Source: JACKLD01 sp049297695 (lineage in GTDB: Bacteria; Pseudomonadota; Alphaproteobacteria; UBA2136; UBA6156). From it: a DNA stretch of 10,421 nucleotides. The notes below the pieces were generated by a model. That model was not told where the DNA came from, searched no databases, and saw only the letters and a list, made by a program, of their open reading frames with translations. Positions 1 through 7,833 of the stretch are shown here, in pieces. A program made the position numbers and the translations under genes. The stretch is taken from positions 1-10,421 of the forward strand of contig JBAQUT010000065.1 of the NCBI GenBank assembly GCA_049297695.1, written 5' to 3'. Each line of letters starts with the position of its first letter. Positions within the stretch are counted from its first letter, which is position 1.

Positions 1-2
1 CC

Positions 3-1373
3 CGCGCCACCACCACGTTTTTGCCCGGCATTGCCCACGGCCACCACCACACGGGAACCGATCGGTTGCGGAAGGCGCTGCCCTTCCCCCTCACGGCCGA
101 TCAAACCCGCGCGGTGGATGAAATTACCGCCGATTTGCAAGCCCCCCGCCCCATGCTCCGCCTGCTGCAAGGCGATGTGGGCAGCGGCAAAACCTTGGTG
201 GCGTTGCTGGCGCTGTTGAAAGTGATTGAAAACGGCCATCAAGGCGCCTTTATGGCCCCCACCGAAATATTGGCCCGCCAGCTTTACGCCAACGCCAAGA
301 AGTATTTGGAGCCTTTGGGCATCACCGTGGCCCTGTTGGTGGGCAGCATGAGTGCCGCCCAAAAAACCAAGCTGAAGCAACACCTGCGCGACGGGTTTGT
401 GAACCTATTGATAGGCACCCACGCCGTGGTGCAAGACGATGTGGTGTTTGACAAACTGGGCTTGGCCGTGATTGACGAACAGCACCGCTTTGGCGTGCGG
501 CAGCGCATGGCGCTGAGTGCCAACAGCAAACTGCCGCCAGACGTGCTGGTGATGACGGCCACGCCCATCCCCCGCACGTTGGCCCTCACCGTGTACGGGG
601 ATATGGATGTAAGCACCCTGCGGGAAAAACCTCCCGGCCGCACGCCCATTAAAACCGTGGCCATGCAGGATGGCAGATTCAGCGAGGTTGTGACTAGCCT
701 GAAGCGTGTTCTGGAAGCAGGCAACCAAGTATATTGGGTGTGCCCCTTGGTGGAAGAGAATGAGGATAGCGATTTAACCGCCGCCACCCAGCGAGCCGAA
801 CAGTTGAAAACCGTGTACGGCGACGCGGTGGGCCTGTTGCACGGCCAAATGAAAGCAGCCGACAAAGACGCCGTGATGGCTGCCTTTGCGGCGGGGGATG
901 TGAAAATATTGGTCAGCACCACCGTGATTGAAGTGGGGGTGGATGTACCCAACGCCAGCCTGATGGTGATAGACCATGCGGAACGGTTTGGCTTAAGCCA
1001 GCTTCACCAATTGCGCGGCCGCGTGGGGCGTGGGGCGGCGGCCAGCACCTGCGTGTTGCTGTACGCTTTGCCCCTTACCGCCTACGCCCAGCAACGGTTG
1101 GATGCCTTGCGGCAGAGTGACGACGGGTTTTACTTGGCGGAAAAAGATTTGGAACTCCGCGGCCCCGGCGAAGTGTTGGGCACCCGCCAAGCCGGCCAAG
1201 TGGCCACCAAACTGGCCGACCTGCACCACCATCGTGACTTGTTGCCCGTGGCACGGGATACGGCCCAAGCGTTGCTGGCTGCCAACCTTACCTCGGCCCA
1301 ACGGGGGGCGTTAAGCTTGCTTTTGCAAATGTTTGACAAACAGGCGGCGGCGGAGTTTCTGCGGGGGGGTTAA
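3..1373 (+). CDS. recG: ATP-dependent DNA helicase RecG, C-terminal part (5' end outside the window)
   Basis: RecG is a superfamily 2 double-stranded DNA translocase that remodels stalled forks and Holliday junctions. About 456 residues are visible, open at the left edge, out of roughly 690 usual for the family; the N-terminal wedge domain lies outside. Seen in order: Walker A GDVGSGKT (nt 171-194), DEQH box (474-485), TATPIPRT (555-578), the second helicase domain with TTVIEVGVDVPNASLM (around 921-965), QLRGRVGRG (around 1008-1034) and the RecG-typical KDLELRGPGEVLGTRQ near 1150-1190. All line up with E. coli RecG from memory without gaps. A TTG at 21 is only an internal leucine codon, because the frame stays open to base 3 and the linker helix before ALPF continues upstream. 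A run of seven G precedes the stop. The TAA shares bases with the stop of the convergent DUF502 gene. Confidence 0.96.
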   Translation, partial: RATTTFLPGIAHGHHHTGTDRLRKALPFPLTADQTRAVDEITADLQAPRPMLRLLQGDVGSGKTLVALLALLKVIENGHQGAFMAPTEILARQLYANAKKYLEPLGITVALLVGSMSAAQKTKLKQHLRDGFVNLLIGTHAVVQDDVVFDKLGLAVIDEQHRFGVRQRMALSANSKLPPDVLVMTATPIPRTLALTVYGDMDVSTLREKPPGRTPIKTVAMQDGRFSEVVTSLKRVLEAGNQVYWVCPLVEENEDSDLTAATQRAEQLKTVYGDAVGLLHGQMKAADKDAVMAAFAAGDVKILVSTTVIEVGVDVPNASLMVIDHAERFGLSQLHQLRGRVGRGAAASTCVLLYALPLTAYAQQRLDALRQSDDGFYLAEKDLELRGPGEVLGTRQAGQVATKLADLHHHRDLLPVARDTAQALLAANLTSAQRGALSLLLQMFDKQAAAEFLRGG

Positions 1374-2050
1374 CGTTTCTTCTTAGGTATTTTCGGCGTT
1401 ACAATCCCGCCGCTCATCACCATTTTCCAGCCGTCATCCACGCTGATGCCGGGGCGCAGCACATCGGCTTCCGGCACCACCAGCACAAACCCGTTGGTGG
1501 GGCTGGGGGCGCTGGGCACAAACACAATCAGTTTGGTGCCTTTGGTTTTGGGTTGCTCCAACGTGCTGGGGCCGGCCACAAAACCCAGAGTCCAAACACC
1601 TTGGCGGGGGTACTCAATCATCACCACTTCGCCAAAACGGGCGGCATCGCCATCGCCCCCGCCAAAGGCCCCTACCAATTGCTTAGCGGCGCCGTAAATG
1701 CTGCGTACCACGGGGATGTTTTCAAATAACGTGTCCGCCCAATCCAGCAATTTTTTGCCTAAATAATTCCGTGCCACCACGCCTATGGCGGTTAGCAACA
1801 CGGCCCCACCCAACAAACCAAGCCCGGGAATATTCGCAATCTTCAAATGCAAGGCCTCTGGCAAAATGCTTTTCAGGCCGTTATCCACCCAAAACACCAC
1901 CCCCACCACCAGCCACCACGTGAGGATAGCCGGCGCCGCTACCAACAAACCTGTCATCAAGTTGGTGCGGAACCACCCCCACCAGCCTTTTTCTTCAATC
2001 TCGTCTTGGATCTGGTTGCGCAGGTTTTCGGTGCTGAATTTGTCGGGCAT
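1370..2050 (-). CDS. DUF502 family inner-membrane protein
   Basis: This 226-residue protein matches the DUF502 (LIKE COV) family, whose bacterial members have no settled biochemical role. Two hydrophobic segments are visible, at about residues 31-54 and 74-93, the second in a Pro/Gly-rich stretch (NIPGLGLLGG). They are followed by the family-typical block ENIPVVRSIYGAAKQL (110-125) and a soluble beta-rich C-terminus (VWTLGFVAG, LIVFVPSAPSPTNGFVLVVP) ending in a basic tail. The N-terminus is amphipathic and cytoplasmic-looking. The ATG at 2050 has a good Shine-Dalgarno (GAGGAG, complement at 2060-2065) about 9 nt upstream, which fixes the start. A DUF502 gene next to recG is an arrangement I recall from alphaproteobacteria. 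It is separated from ssb upstream by a terminator-like hairpin, so it may have its own weak promoter in the 77-bp gap or depend on read-through. Confidence 0.9.
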   Translation of the reverse strand: MPDKFSTENLRNQIQDEIEEKGWWGWFRTNLMTGLLVAAPAILTWWLVVGVVFWVDNGLKSILPEALHLKIANIPGLGLLGGAVLLTAIGVVARNYLGKKLLDWADTLFENIPVVRSIYGAAKQLVGAFGGGDGDAARFGEVVMIEYPRQGVWTLGFVAGPSTLEQPKTKGTKLIVFVPSAPSPTNGFVLVVPEADVLRPGISVDDGWKMVMSGGIVTPKIPKKKR

Positions 2051-2086
2051 AGGTTGGAACTCCTCTTCATGTACCTTGATGTGTTG

Positions 2087-2116
2087 GAATAAAGAAAAGA
2101 GGGGAGCGCCCTCTTT
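2087..2116 (-). terminator. Rho-independent terminator after ssb
   Basis: On the minus strand, 12 nt past the ssb stop, an 8-bp perfect stem AAAGAGGG/CCCTCTTT (arms 2109-2116 and 2096-2103 in plus coordinates) closes a 5-nt loop. A T-rich run, TTTTCTTTATT, follows at 2098-2088. This is the standard intrinsic terminator layout. On the plus strand the stem is not followed by a T run, so it acts in the ssb direction only. Confidence 0.75.
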
Positions 2117-2127
2117 GTATCTTTCCC

Positions 2128-2610
2128 TTAAAACGGAATATCGTCGTCAAACGGAGCATCCGAGCTGATTTTTTTGGGCGTGCCCGTGCTGGGGGCGTAG
2201 GTGCCGCTGCCGCTGGAATTCCCGAAGTTATCGTTGCCGTAGTCATCGCCGCCACGGTTGCCGCCGCCGCTGTCTTTGCGGTCCAGCATGGTAAAGTTAT
2301 CCACCACAATCTCGGTGGTGTACTGGTCTTGGCCTTCTTTGTTTTGCCATTTGCGGGTTTGCAGGCGGCCTTCAAAGAATGCCTTGCTACCTTTGTGCAG
2401 GTATTTCTCCACCACTTCGGCGCCCTTGCCAAAAATCACCATGCGGTGCCATTCGGTTTTTTCTTCCCGTTGGCCGGTGGCTTTGCTGGTCCAGCTTTCG
2501 CTGGTGGCCACGGTGAGCGTTGCCACCTTGCCGCCGCCTTGGGTAACACGCACTTCAGGGTCTTTTCCTAAGTTACCGATAATCATCACTTTGTTGAGAG
2601 ATCCAGCCAT
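2128..2610 (-). CDS. ssb: Single-stranded DNA-binding protein
   Basis: SSB coats single-stranded DNA as a tetramer during replication, recombination and repair, and recruits partners such as RecG through its C-terminal tip. The 160-residue protein shows the OB fold at about residues 1-110 (LNKVMIIGNLGKDPEVR at the start, TEWHRMVIFGKGAEVVEKYL in the middle, with Trp 40, 54 and 88 at DNA-stacking positions). A flexible Gly/Ser/Asn-rich linker covers about 112-150, and the acidic tip ends in DDDIPF. The ATG has an AAGGAA Shine-Dalgarno about 11 nt upstream. The gene lies 26 nt downstream of a small orphan on the same strand and is followed by a hairpin terminator, so the two probably form one transcription unit divergent from uvrA. 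No GTTC-N7-GTTC alphaproteobacterial LexA box is visible upstream. Confidence 0.97.
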   Translation of the reverse strand: MAGSLNKVMIIGNLGKDPEVRVTQGGGKVATLTVATSESWTSKATGQREEKTEWHRMVIFGKGAEVVEKYLHKGSKAFFEGRLQTRKWQNKEGQDQYTTEIVVDNFTMLDRKDSGGGNRGGDDYGNDNFGNSSGSGTYAPSTGTPKKISSDAPFDDDIPF

Positions 2611-2636
2611 ATTATGCTCTTTCCTTAAACATTAAA

Positions 2637-2951
2637 CTAAACTTGATGTTCTGCCTGTAAAGTAGTTTCAGACGTATTGTCTTTCTTCTCAACCCATCCT
2701 GCCATACCTGCGTTAATAAGCAAAGGTGCGCCAACTAGCATTTTCAACGGAACAGTTCGTTCGAGCTCTAAGATTTCTCTGTCGCGATTCGCTTCTTGAG
2801 GAGTTCTATCATGACTTCCATTTTGGTGTTGTGATGACAACCTTCTATCCGCTTTCATACCTTCAGCTTTGAAAAGATCATACGTTGCACTTGTCATCAG
2901 AGTGGAACCAACTCCCATACAAAAACCTCTTAAAAGTTGTCTCCGATCCAT
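2637..2951 (-). CDS. Hypothetical 104-residue protein with Tat-like N-terminus
   Basis: I do not recognise this family. The N-terminus MDRRQLLRGF, followed by a Gly/Ser/Thr/Met-rich hydrophobic stretch (about residues 9-22), resembles a twin-arginine signal or a short membrane anchor. The middle (30-65) is highly polar and charged (KADRRLSSQHQNGSHDRT). A second hydrophobic segment lies at about 67-87 (TVPLKMLVGAPLLINAGMAGWV), before a polar tail. A two-helix membrane protein is an equally good reading. The ATG at 2951 has an AGAGGA Shine-Dalgarno 7 nt upstream, supporting translation. The gene is AT-richer and less biased in codon use than ssb and uvrA. It occupies the position between ssb and uvrA that is usually only a promoter region, and ends 26 nt before ssb. 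Confidence 0.7.
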   Translation of the reverse strand: MDRRQLLRGFCMGVGSTLMTSATYDLFKAEGMKADRRLSSQHQNGSHDRTPQEANRDREILELERTVPLKMLVGAPLLINAGMAGWVEKKDNTSETTLQAEHQV

Positions 2952-2978
2952 GTCTCATTCCTCTCATTTACGTATTGC

Positions 2979-3007
2979 TTTATATTCCATACCTCGTTCT
3001 CCCACAA
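2979..3007 (-). promoter_or_regulatory. Candidate sigma70-type promoter for the orphan-ssb unit
   Basis: On the minus strand, TTGTGG (3007-3002) lies 17 nt from TATAAA (2984-2979), about 27 nt before the ATG at 2951. The -10 matches the consensus at five of six positions, the -35 at only three. The region between the two divergent genes is the natural promoter site. The call rests on motif matching alone. Confidence 0.35.
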
Positions 3008-3038
3008 CCCCCCGCACAAACATCTTGCAACATTATTC

Positions 3039-3048
3039 AAAGCGCTTT
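3039..3048. promoter_or_regulatory. 10-bp perfect palindrome upstream of uvrA
   Basis: AAAGCGCTTT is a perfect palindrome ending 11 bp before the uvrA ATG, in the region where a transcription start or leader would lie. It could be an operator half-overlapping the uvrA promoter, or chance. It does not match LexA boxes of either the CTGT-N8-ACAG or the GTTC-N7-GTTC type. Confidence 0.25.
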
Positions 3049-3059
3049 AGGGTGGCGGC

Positions 3060-5942
3060 ATGGCCAAATCCCCTGCACGCACCCCTGCCCCCACCCCCCA
3101 AACCCACCTCATCATTAAAGGTGCCAACGAGCACAACCTGAAAAACGTCAGCCTGAACATCCCCAAAAACACCCTCACGGTTATCACGGGGGTAAGCGGC
3201 AGCGGCAAAAGCAGTTTGGCGTTCGATACGATATATGCTGAAGGCCAGCGCCGCTACGTAGAAAGCCTTTCCGCCTACGCCCGCCAGTTTCTGGAGCTGA
3301 ACCGCAAGCCTGATGTGGAAAAGATTGAAGGCTTAAGTCCCGCCATCGCTATTGAGCAAAAAACCACCAGCAAAAACCCCCGCAGCACCGTGGGCACCAT
3401 CACCGAAATTTACGATTATGTGCGCCTGTTGTACGCCAATGCCGGCACAGCTTTCTGCCCCAACCACCCGGAACAAGAGATTCAGGGCCAAACCATCCAG
3501 CAAATGGTGGACCATATTGTGGGTTGGCCCGAAGGCACCAAATTGATGGTGCTGGCCCCCGTGGTGCGCGGCCGCAAAGGCGAGTACCGCAAAGAGCTGC
3601 AGCAATGGCAGGCCCAAGGTTACACCCGCGCCGAGATTGATGGGGCACTGATAGAGTTGGCGGAATTCAAAAGCGATCTTAAAAAGAACGAAAAGCACGA
3701 TATAAGCCTGGTGATAGACCGGGTTATTTTGAAACCCGAAAGCGCCACCCGCTTGGCTGACAGCCTGCAAACGGCGTTGAAACTCGCAGAGGGTCTGGCC
3801 TTGGTGGGTAGCACCGATGGCAAGCTGCGCCAGCTGTTCAGCCAGAGCCACAGCTGCCCCCAATGCGGCCATGCCACCCAGCTAGAACCCCGCCTGTTCA
3901 GCTTCAACAGCCCGTTTGGAGCCTGCCAAACCTGCGATGGGTTGGGCGAGGTAATCTTTTTTGACCCCCGCCTGATTGTGCCCGACGACCGTTTGACGCT
4001 CAACCAAGGCGCCATCCATGCGTGGAAAGAAAAAGACGGCCTGAACAAAACCGGCGGCTATTACCTGCGCCCCTTGGCCAAGCATTTCAATTTCAGCTTG
4101 GATACCCCGTGGCACAAACTGTCGGAGGCCATCCGTACCATGCTGATGCAGGGCAGCGGGAACGAGAAAGTTGAATTTAAATTTGAAGGCGGCAAAAGCA
4201 CCTTTAAAACCACCAAAGCCTACGATGGCGTGGTAAGCATTTTGAAACGCCGCTGGGAAGAAAGCGGCAACCCCTTTGCGCGGGAAGACCTGAACCGCTA
4301 CCGCGCCGCCGCCCCTTGCCCCACGTGCAAAGGGGCGCGACTGAATGCCAGCGCGTTGGCTGTGAAGGTTTTGGAGCACAACGTGCAGCAGTACTGCGCC
4401 ATGCCCATTGGCGAGGCCTTGCGGTTTACCGAAACCCTTCAATCCTCCCTCACGGGCGCCCGCGCCAAAATCGCCACGCCCATTTTGCGGGAAATTCATG
4501 CCCGTTTGGGCTTTTTGCAGCACGTGGGGTTGGGGTATCTCTCCATGGACCGCACGGCGGGAACCCTAAGCGGTGGCGAAAGCCAGCGCATCCGTTTGGC
4601 CAGCCAAATCGGCAGCGGGCTTACGGGCGTGCTGTACGTGCTGGACGAACCCAGCATCGGCCTGCACCAGCGGGATAACACCCGCCTGCTGGAAAGTCTT
4701 ATCAAACTCCGCGATTTGGACAACACCGTGCTGGTGGTAGAGCACGACGAAGAAGCCATTGCCACGGCTGATTACGTGATTGATATGGGACCCAAAGCGG
4801 GCGTGCACGGGGGCGAAGTAGTAGCCGCAGGTAGTGTGGCCGATCTCAAAGCCGAACCCCGCAGTTTAACAGGCGATTATCTGGCAGGCCGCCGCGCCAT
4901 TGCCGTGCCAAAAAATCGCCGCAAGGTGGATAAATCCGCCCTGCTCCGCGTGGAAGGCGCGACCGGTAACAATTTGAAAGATGTGAGCGTCGATTTTCCC
5001 GTAGGTATCATGACGTGCGTCACCGGTGTTTCTGGCAGCGGCAAAAGCACGCTGGTGATGGACACCCTGCACAACGCTCTGGATGCCCGCCTAAATGGTG
5101 GCCGCGAGATGCCCGCGCCCCACACGCGCATTGGAGGGTTGGAGCATATTGATAAGCTGGTGAACATCGACCAATCCCCCATTGGCCGCACGCCCCGTAG
5201 CAACCCCGCCACCTACACGGGTCTGTACGGGCCGATTCGGGATTGGTTTGCGGGACTTCCCGAAGCCAAAGCGCGTGCTTACGGCCCAGGCCGCTTTAGC
5301 TTCAACGTGAAAGGCGGGCGGTGCGAGGCGTGCGAAGGCGATGGTGTCATCAAGGTGGAAATGCACTTTTTGCCCGACGTGTATGTGCCGTGCGAGGTGT
5401 GCAAAGGCCAACGCTTCAACCGCGAAACGCTGGACGTAAAATACAAAGGCAAAAGCATTGCCGAGGTGCTGGCCATGACGGTGGAAGACGCCGTAGGTTT
5501 TTTTGCCAGCATCCCCCCCGTGGCCCGCAAGCTGCAAACCCTCATGGACGTAGGCCTTGGTTACATCCAACTGGGCCAGCCCGCCACGCAACTTTCGGGT
5601 GGTGAGGCCCAGCGTATCAAATTGGCGAAAGAGTTAAGTACCCGCGCCACCGGCCGCACGCTGTACATACTAGATGAACCCACCACGGGCCTGCACTTTG
5701 CCGATATTGACCAACTGCTGAAAGTGCTGCACCAACTGGTGGATGGCGGCAACACAATGATTGTGATTGAACATAACTTGGATGTGATTAAAACGGCGGA
5801 TTGGCTCATCGACATCGGCCCCGAAGGCGGCAACGGCGGCGGCCAGCTAATTGCCACAGGCACGCCCGAGGCCGTAGCCAAAGTAAAAGCAAGCTGGACG
5901 GGGCAATATCTGGCGCCGTTGTTGGGGAAGCGGGCGGCTTAA
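3060..5942 (+). CDS. uvrA: Excinuclease ABC subunit A
   Basis: UvrA is the dimeric ATPase that finds bulky DNA lesions and loads UvrB in nucleotide excision repair. The protein is full length at 960 residues (about 940 in E. coli). Seen: Walker A GVSGSGKS at 44-51 and again at 656-663; ABC signatures LSGGESQR at about 503-510 and LSGGEAQR at about 845-852; Walker B VLDEPSIGLH and ILDEPTTGLH. Zinc-module cysteines are at 266/269/289/292 and 755/758/778/781, with a further CPTC pair at 420/423. The UvrB-binding region follows the first Walker A (RRYVESLSAYARQFLE). No key residue is missing. The ATG has only a weak Shine-Dalgarno (AGGGTGG), and the first about 16 residues are a Pro/Thr-rich extension before LIIKGANEHNLKN. 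The stop overlaps that of the convergent downstream gene. Confidence 0.98.
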   Translation: MAKSPARTPAPTPQTHLIIKGANEHNLKNVSLNIPKNTLTVITGVSGSGKSSLAFDTIYAEGQRRYVESLSAYARQFLELNRKPDVEKIEGLSPAIAIEQKTTSKNPRSTVGTITEIYDYVRLLYANAGTAFCPNHPEQEIQGQTIQQMVDHIVGWPEGTKLMVLAPVVRGRKGEYRKELQQWQAQGYTRAEIDGALIELAEFKSDLKKNEKHDISLVIDRVILKPESATRLADSLQTALKLAEGLALVGSTDGKLRQLFSQSHSCPQCGHATQLEPRLFSFNSPFGACQTCDGLGEVIFFDPRLIVPDDRLTLNQGAIHAWKEKDGLNKTGGYYLRPLAKHFNFSLDTPWHKLSEAIRTMLMQGSGNEKVEFKFEGGKSTFKTTKAYDGVVSILKRRWEESGNPFAREDLNRYRAAAPCPTCKGARLNASALAVKVLEHNVQQYCAMPIGEALRFTETLQSSLTGARAKIATPILREIHARLGFLQHVGLGYLSMDRTAGTLSGGESQRIRLASQIGSGLTGVLYVLDEPSIGLHQRDNTRLLESLIKLRDLDNTVLVVEHDEEAIATADYVIDMGPKAGVHGGEVVAAGSVADLKAEPRSLTGDYLAGRRAIAVPKNRRKVDKSALLRVEGATGNNLKDVSVDFPVGIMTCVTGVSGSGKSTLVMDTLHNALDARLNGGREMPAPHTRIGGLEHIDKLVNIDQSPIGRTPRSNPATYTGLYGPIRDWFAGLPEAKARAYGPGRFSFNVKGGRCEACEGDGVIKVEMHFLPDVYVPCEVCKGQRFNRETLDVKYKGKSIAEVLAMTVEDAVGFFASIPPVARKLQTLMDVGLGYIQLGQPATQLSGGEAQRIKLAKELSTRATGRTLYILDEPTTGLHFADIDQLLKVLHQLVDGGNTMIVIEHNLDVIKTADWLIDIGPEGGNGGGQLIATGTPEAVAKVKASWTGQYLAPLLGKRAA

Positions 5943-6148
5943 CGGCTATCCCATTCTTTTAACTCATCTGCCGTAGGCCATTCATGACCTTCTGGGGTAA
6001 ACTGACCAACATCGCGCTGCTGTTTATAATATCGGGCGTACAGCGTGACGCCCAACGGGGTAAGGGCTGCGGTGGATGCCACCACAACCCCCAACCACCG
6101 CAGGCTCAACATCGCTTCGTACAACGCGGCATTAGGTTCGGGTGTCAT
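5939..6148 (-). CDS. Hypothetical 69-residue single-pass membrane protein, coupled to rnj
   Basis: I do not recognise a family. One long hydrophobic segment (about residues 14-40, LSLRWLGVVVASTAALTPLG and onward) is followed by a basic stretch (YARYYKQQR) and then an acidic, Trp-containing tail (HEWPTADELKEWDSR). By the positive-inside rule the C-terminus would be cytoplasmic. The ATG shares its A with the final base of the rnj TAA stop (TAATG), so translation is probably coupled to RNase J. The stop shares TTAA with the uvrA stop. The protein does not look like the two-helix DUF1467 protein that I recall near rnj in other alphaproteobacteria. A membrane anchor or partner for RNase J is only a guess from position. 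Confidence 0.75.
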   Translation of the reverse strand: MTPEPNAALYEAMLSLRWLGVVVASTAALTPLGVTLYARYYKQQRDVGQFTPEGHEWPTADELKEWDSR

Positions 6149-7833
6149 TATATTTCCACCACCTGCACAAGCACGCTGGGCGATTTGCCGCGCTCTTGCT
6201 TGAACAGTTTGCGCAAGGTGGCGCTCAGCACTTCGCCCGCTTGGGCGGTGTTATCCACCAACCCGTCGGGAAACACCGTTTCCAAGGCTTTGGCACATAG
6301 AGCGCTGGCTTTGGTGATCATGGCTTTTTGCTTTTGCTCGTCAATCAGCCCACGGGTGGAGATGTTCACATCACCCAGCCATTCGCCGTTGGATTTGCGG
6401 ATGGCGATGGCGGCACTTACCACACCATCAAAGCTCAGTTTGCGGCGTTCTTTGATGGGCAGAGGGTCGTTCCCCAAAATAAACAAGCCATCCACGTAGT
6501 TGTAACCGTGGGGGTGTACGTGGGTTTGGGTAAAGGCCTTCTCAACCCCTTCTCCCGCCAGCACCAATTTGTAGCCAGGTTTGATGGCAAGCGGCGTGTA
6601 ACCCCACTCCTTCGCCCATTTGGCATGTTCCATCAGGTGGGATGTTTCGCCGTGCACGGGCACCACGTAGCGGGGTTTCAGCAACCCGTACATGCGCTGA
6701 ATTTCAGGACGGCTGGCGTGGCCAGACACGTGGGTTTTTTTATCGTTGATTTGGGTAAACATGGTGGCGCCCAAGCTGTACAGGCCGTTGATGACGGTCA
6801 TGATAGCCTTCTCGTTCCCGGCAATCATGCGGGAGCTTAAAATCACGCTGTCGCCTTCCGTCACGCGGATGCCGCGCACTTCGGTGCCATTGGCCAAACG
6901 GGAAAGACTGGCCTCGGTTTCGCCCTGCGTGCCGCTGGCAAACACCAGAACCTTGTTGGCGGGAAGTTTGGCGGCTTCTTCGGCGTCAATCACCCAGCCC
7001 TTCAGGCTGTTGGGGTAAAAGTTCAGCTCTTTGGCCCAACCGGTCATCTTGTTGATGGTACGGCCCAAAAAGCAGGTTTTGCGGCCATGTTTGGCGGCAA
7101 GCTCGGCCACAGCCAGGGCGCGGCCCACGTGGCTGGCAAACGAGGCGAAAAACACCTTGTGCTTGGCTTGGCCAATCAGCATGTCCAAGTGTTTCAGCAC
7201 TTCGGCTTCGCTCACGTTCTCTTTGCTCGCAAAAATACCCGTGCTGTCGCCAAAGGCTGCCAACACACCTTGCTTGCCAATCTCGGCCCAACGTTTTTCA
7301 TTCGTGGGCCAGTTCAGCAGGGCTTGGTCGTCAAATTTATAGTCGGCCGTGTGCACCACGGTGCCGTAAGGTGTGCCAATGGCCAACCCGCAGGCTTCGG
7401 GGATGCTGTGGGAAACCGCCACGTACTCCACCTTGAACGGCCCCACCTCAATCACTTCGCCCACGTGGGCGGTGTTCACTTGGCCTTTTTGGGGTTTAAT
7501 ACCCATTTCGCGCAGTTTGCCTTCCATGCTTAAACGGGCAAAGGGGGTGGCGTACACGGGCGCGCCGCCAAAGTCATCCCACAGGTAGCCGATGCCGCCA
7601 ATGTGGTCTTCGTGGGCGTGGGTAATAAACACGGCTTTGATGTTTTTGCCGTGTTCGCGCAAAAATTTGGTATCTGGGATGATGATATCCACGCCGGGGG
7701 TACTATCGTCGCCGAAGCTCACACCCGCATCCACCACGATGTACTGGCCGTTGCACTCGTACACCATCATGTTCATGCCGATGCGGCCGATACCGCCCAA
7801 CGCGAGGGCGGCAATATGGTTTGTTTTGGTCAT
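6148..7833 (-). CDS. rnj: Ribonuclease J
   Basis: RNase J is a beta-CASP metallo-beta-lactamase ribonuclease with 5'-to-3' exonuclease and endonuclease activity, used in mRNA decay and rRNA maturation. The 561-residue length fits the family (about 555). Seen: the N-terminal LGGIGRIGMNMMVYE strand, the metal-binding motif THAHEDHIGG (His72, His74, Asp76, His77), a second metal site around VSHSIPEACGLAI, and the conserved HTADYKFD. The beta-CASP domain contains FASGTQGE and SGHASRPEIQ, and the return to the lactamase fold has PRYVVPVHGE. The ATG at 7833 follows birA by 93 bp and has no strong Shine-Dalgarno at normal spacing; a purine-rich AAGGGA lies too far upstream and better serves a four-codon mini-ORF. 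The stop overlaps the start of a small membrane protein gene. Confidence 0.96.
   Translation of the reverse strand: MTKTNHIAALALGGIGRIGMNMMVYECNGQYIVVDAGVSFGDDSTPGVDIIIPDTKFLREHGKNIKAVFITHAHEDHIGGIGYLWDDFGGAPVYATPFARLSMEGKLREMGIKPQKGQVNTAHVGEVIEVGPFKVEYVAVSHSIPEACGLAIGTPYGTVVHTADYKFDDQALLNWPTNEKRWAEIGKQGVLAAFGDSTGIFASKENVSEAEVLKHLDMLIGQAKHKVFFASFASHVGRALAVAELAAKHGRKTCFLGRTINKMTGWAKELNFYPNSLKGWVIDAEEAAKLPANKVLVFASGTQGETEASLSRLANGTEVRGIRVTEGDSVILSSRMIAGNEKAIMTVINGLYSLGATMFTQINDKKTHVSGHASRPEIQRMYGLLKPRYVVPVHGETSHLMEHAKWAKEWGYTPLAIKPGYKLVLAGEGVEKAFTQTHVHPHGYNYVDGLFILGNDPLPIKERRKLSFDGVVSAAIAIRKSNGEWLGDVNISTRGLIDEQKQKAMITKASALCAKALETVFPDGLVDNTAQAGEVLSATLRKLFKQERGKSPSVLVQVVEI

Noticed and set aside
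284..952. Long open frame on the minus strand inside recG (222 codons)
   Set aside because: It is antisense to clear helicase motifs of RecG and has Ser/Arg/Thr-rich, low-complexity text typical of shadow frames in this GC-rich genome.
2952..3059. LexA (SOS) box between uvrA and the orphan-ssb unit
   Set aside because: One GTTC occurs, but the second half-site 7 nt later is ACCC rather than GTTC, and no CTGT-N8-ACAG is present.
3333..4523. Several long minus-strand frames inside uvrA (3333-3872, 3882-4523)
   Set aside because: They lie opposite intact UvrA motifs, are rich in Ala, His and Gln, and have no ribosome-binding sites or recognisable domains.
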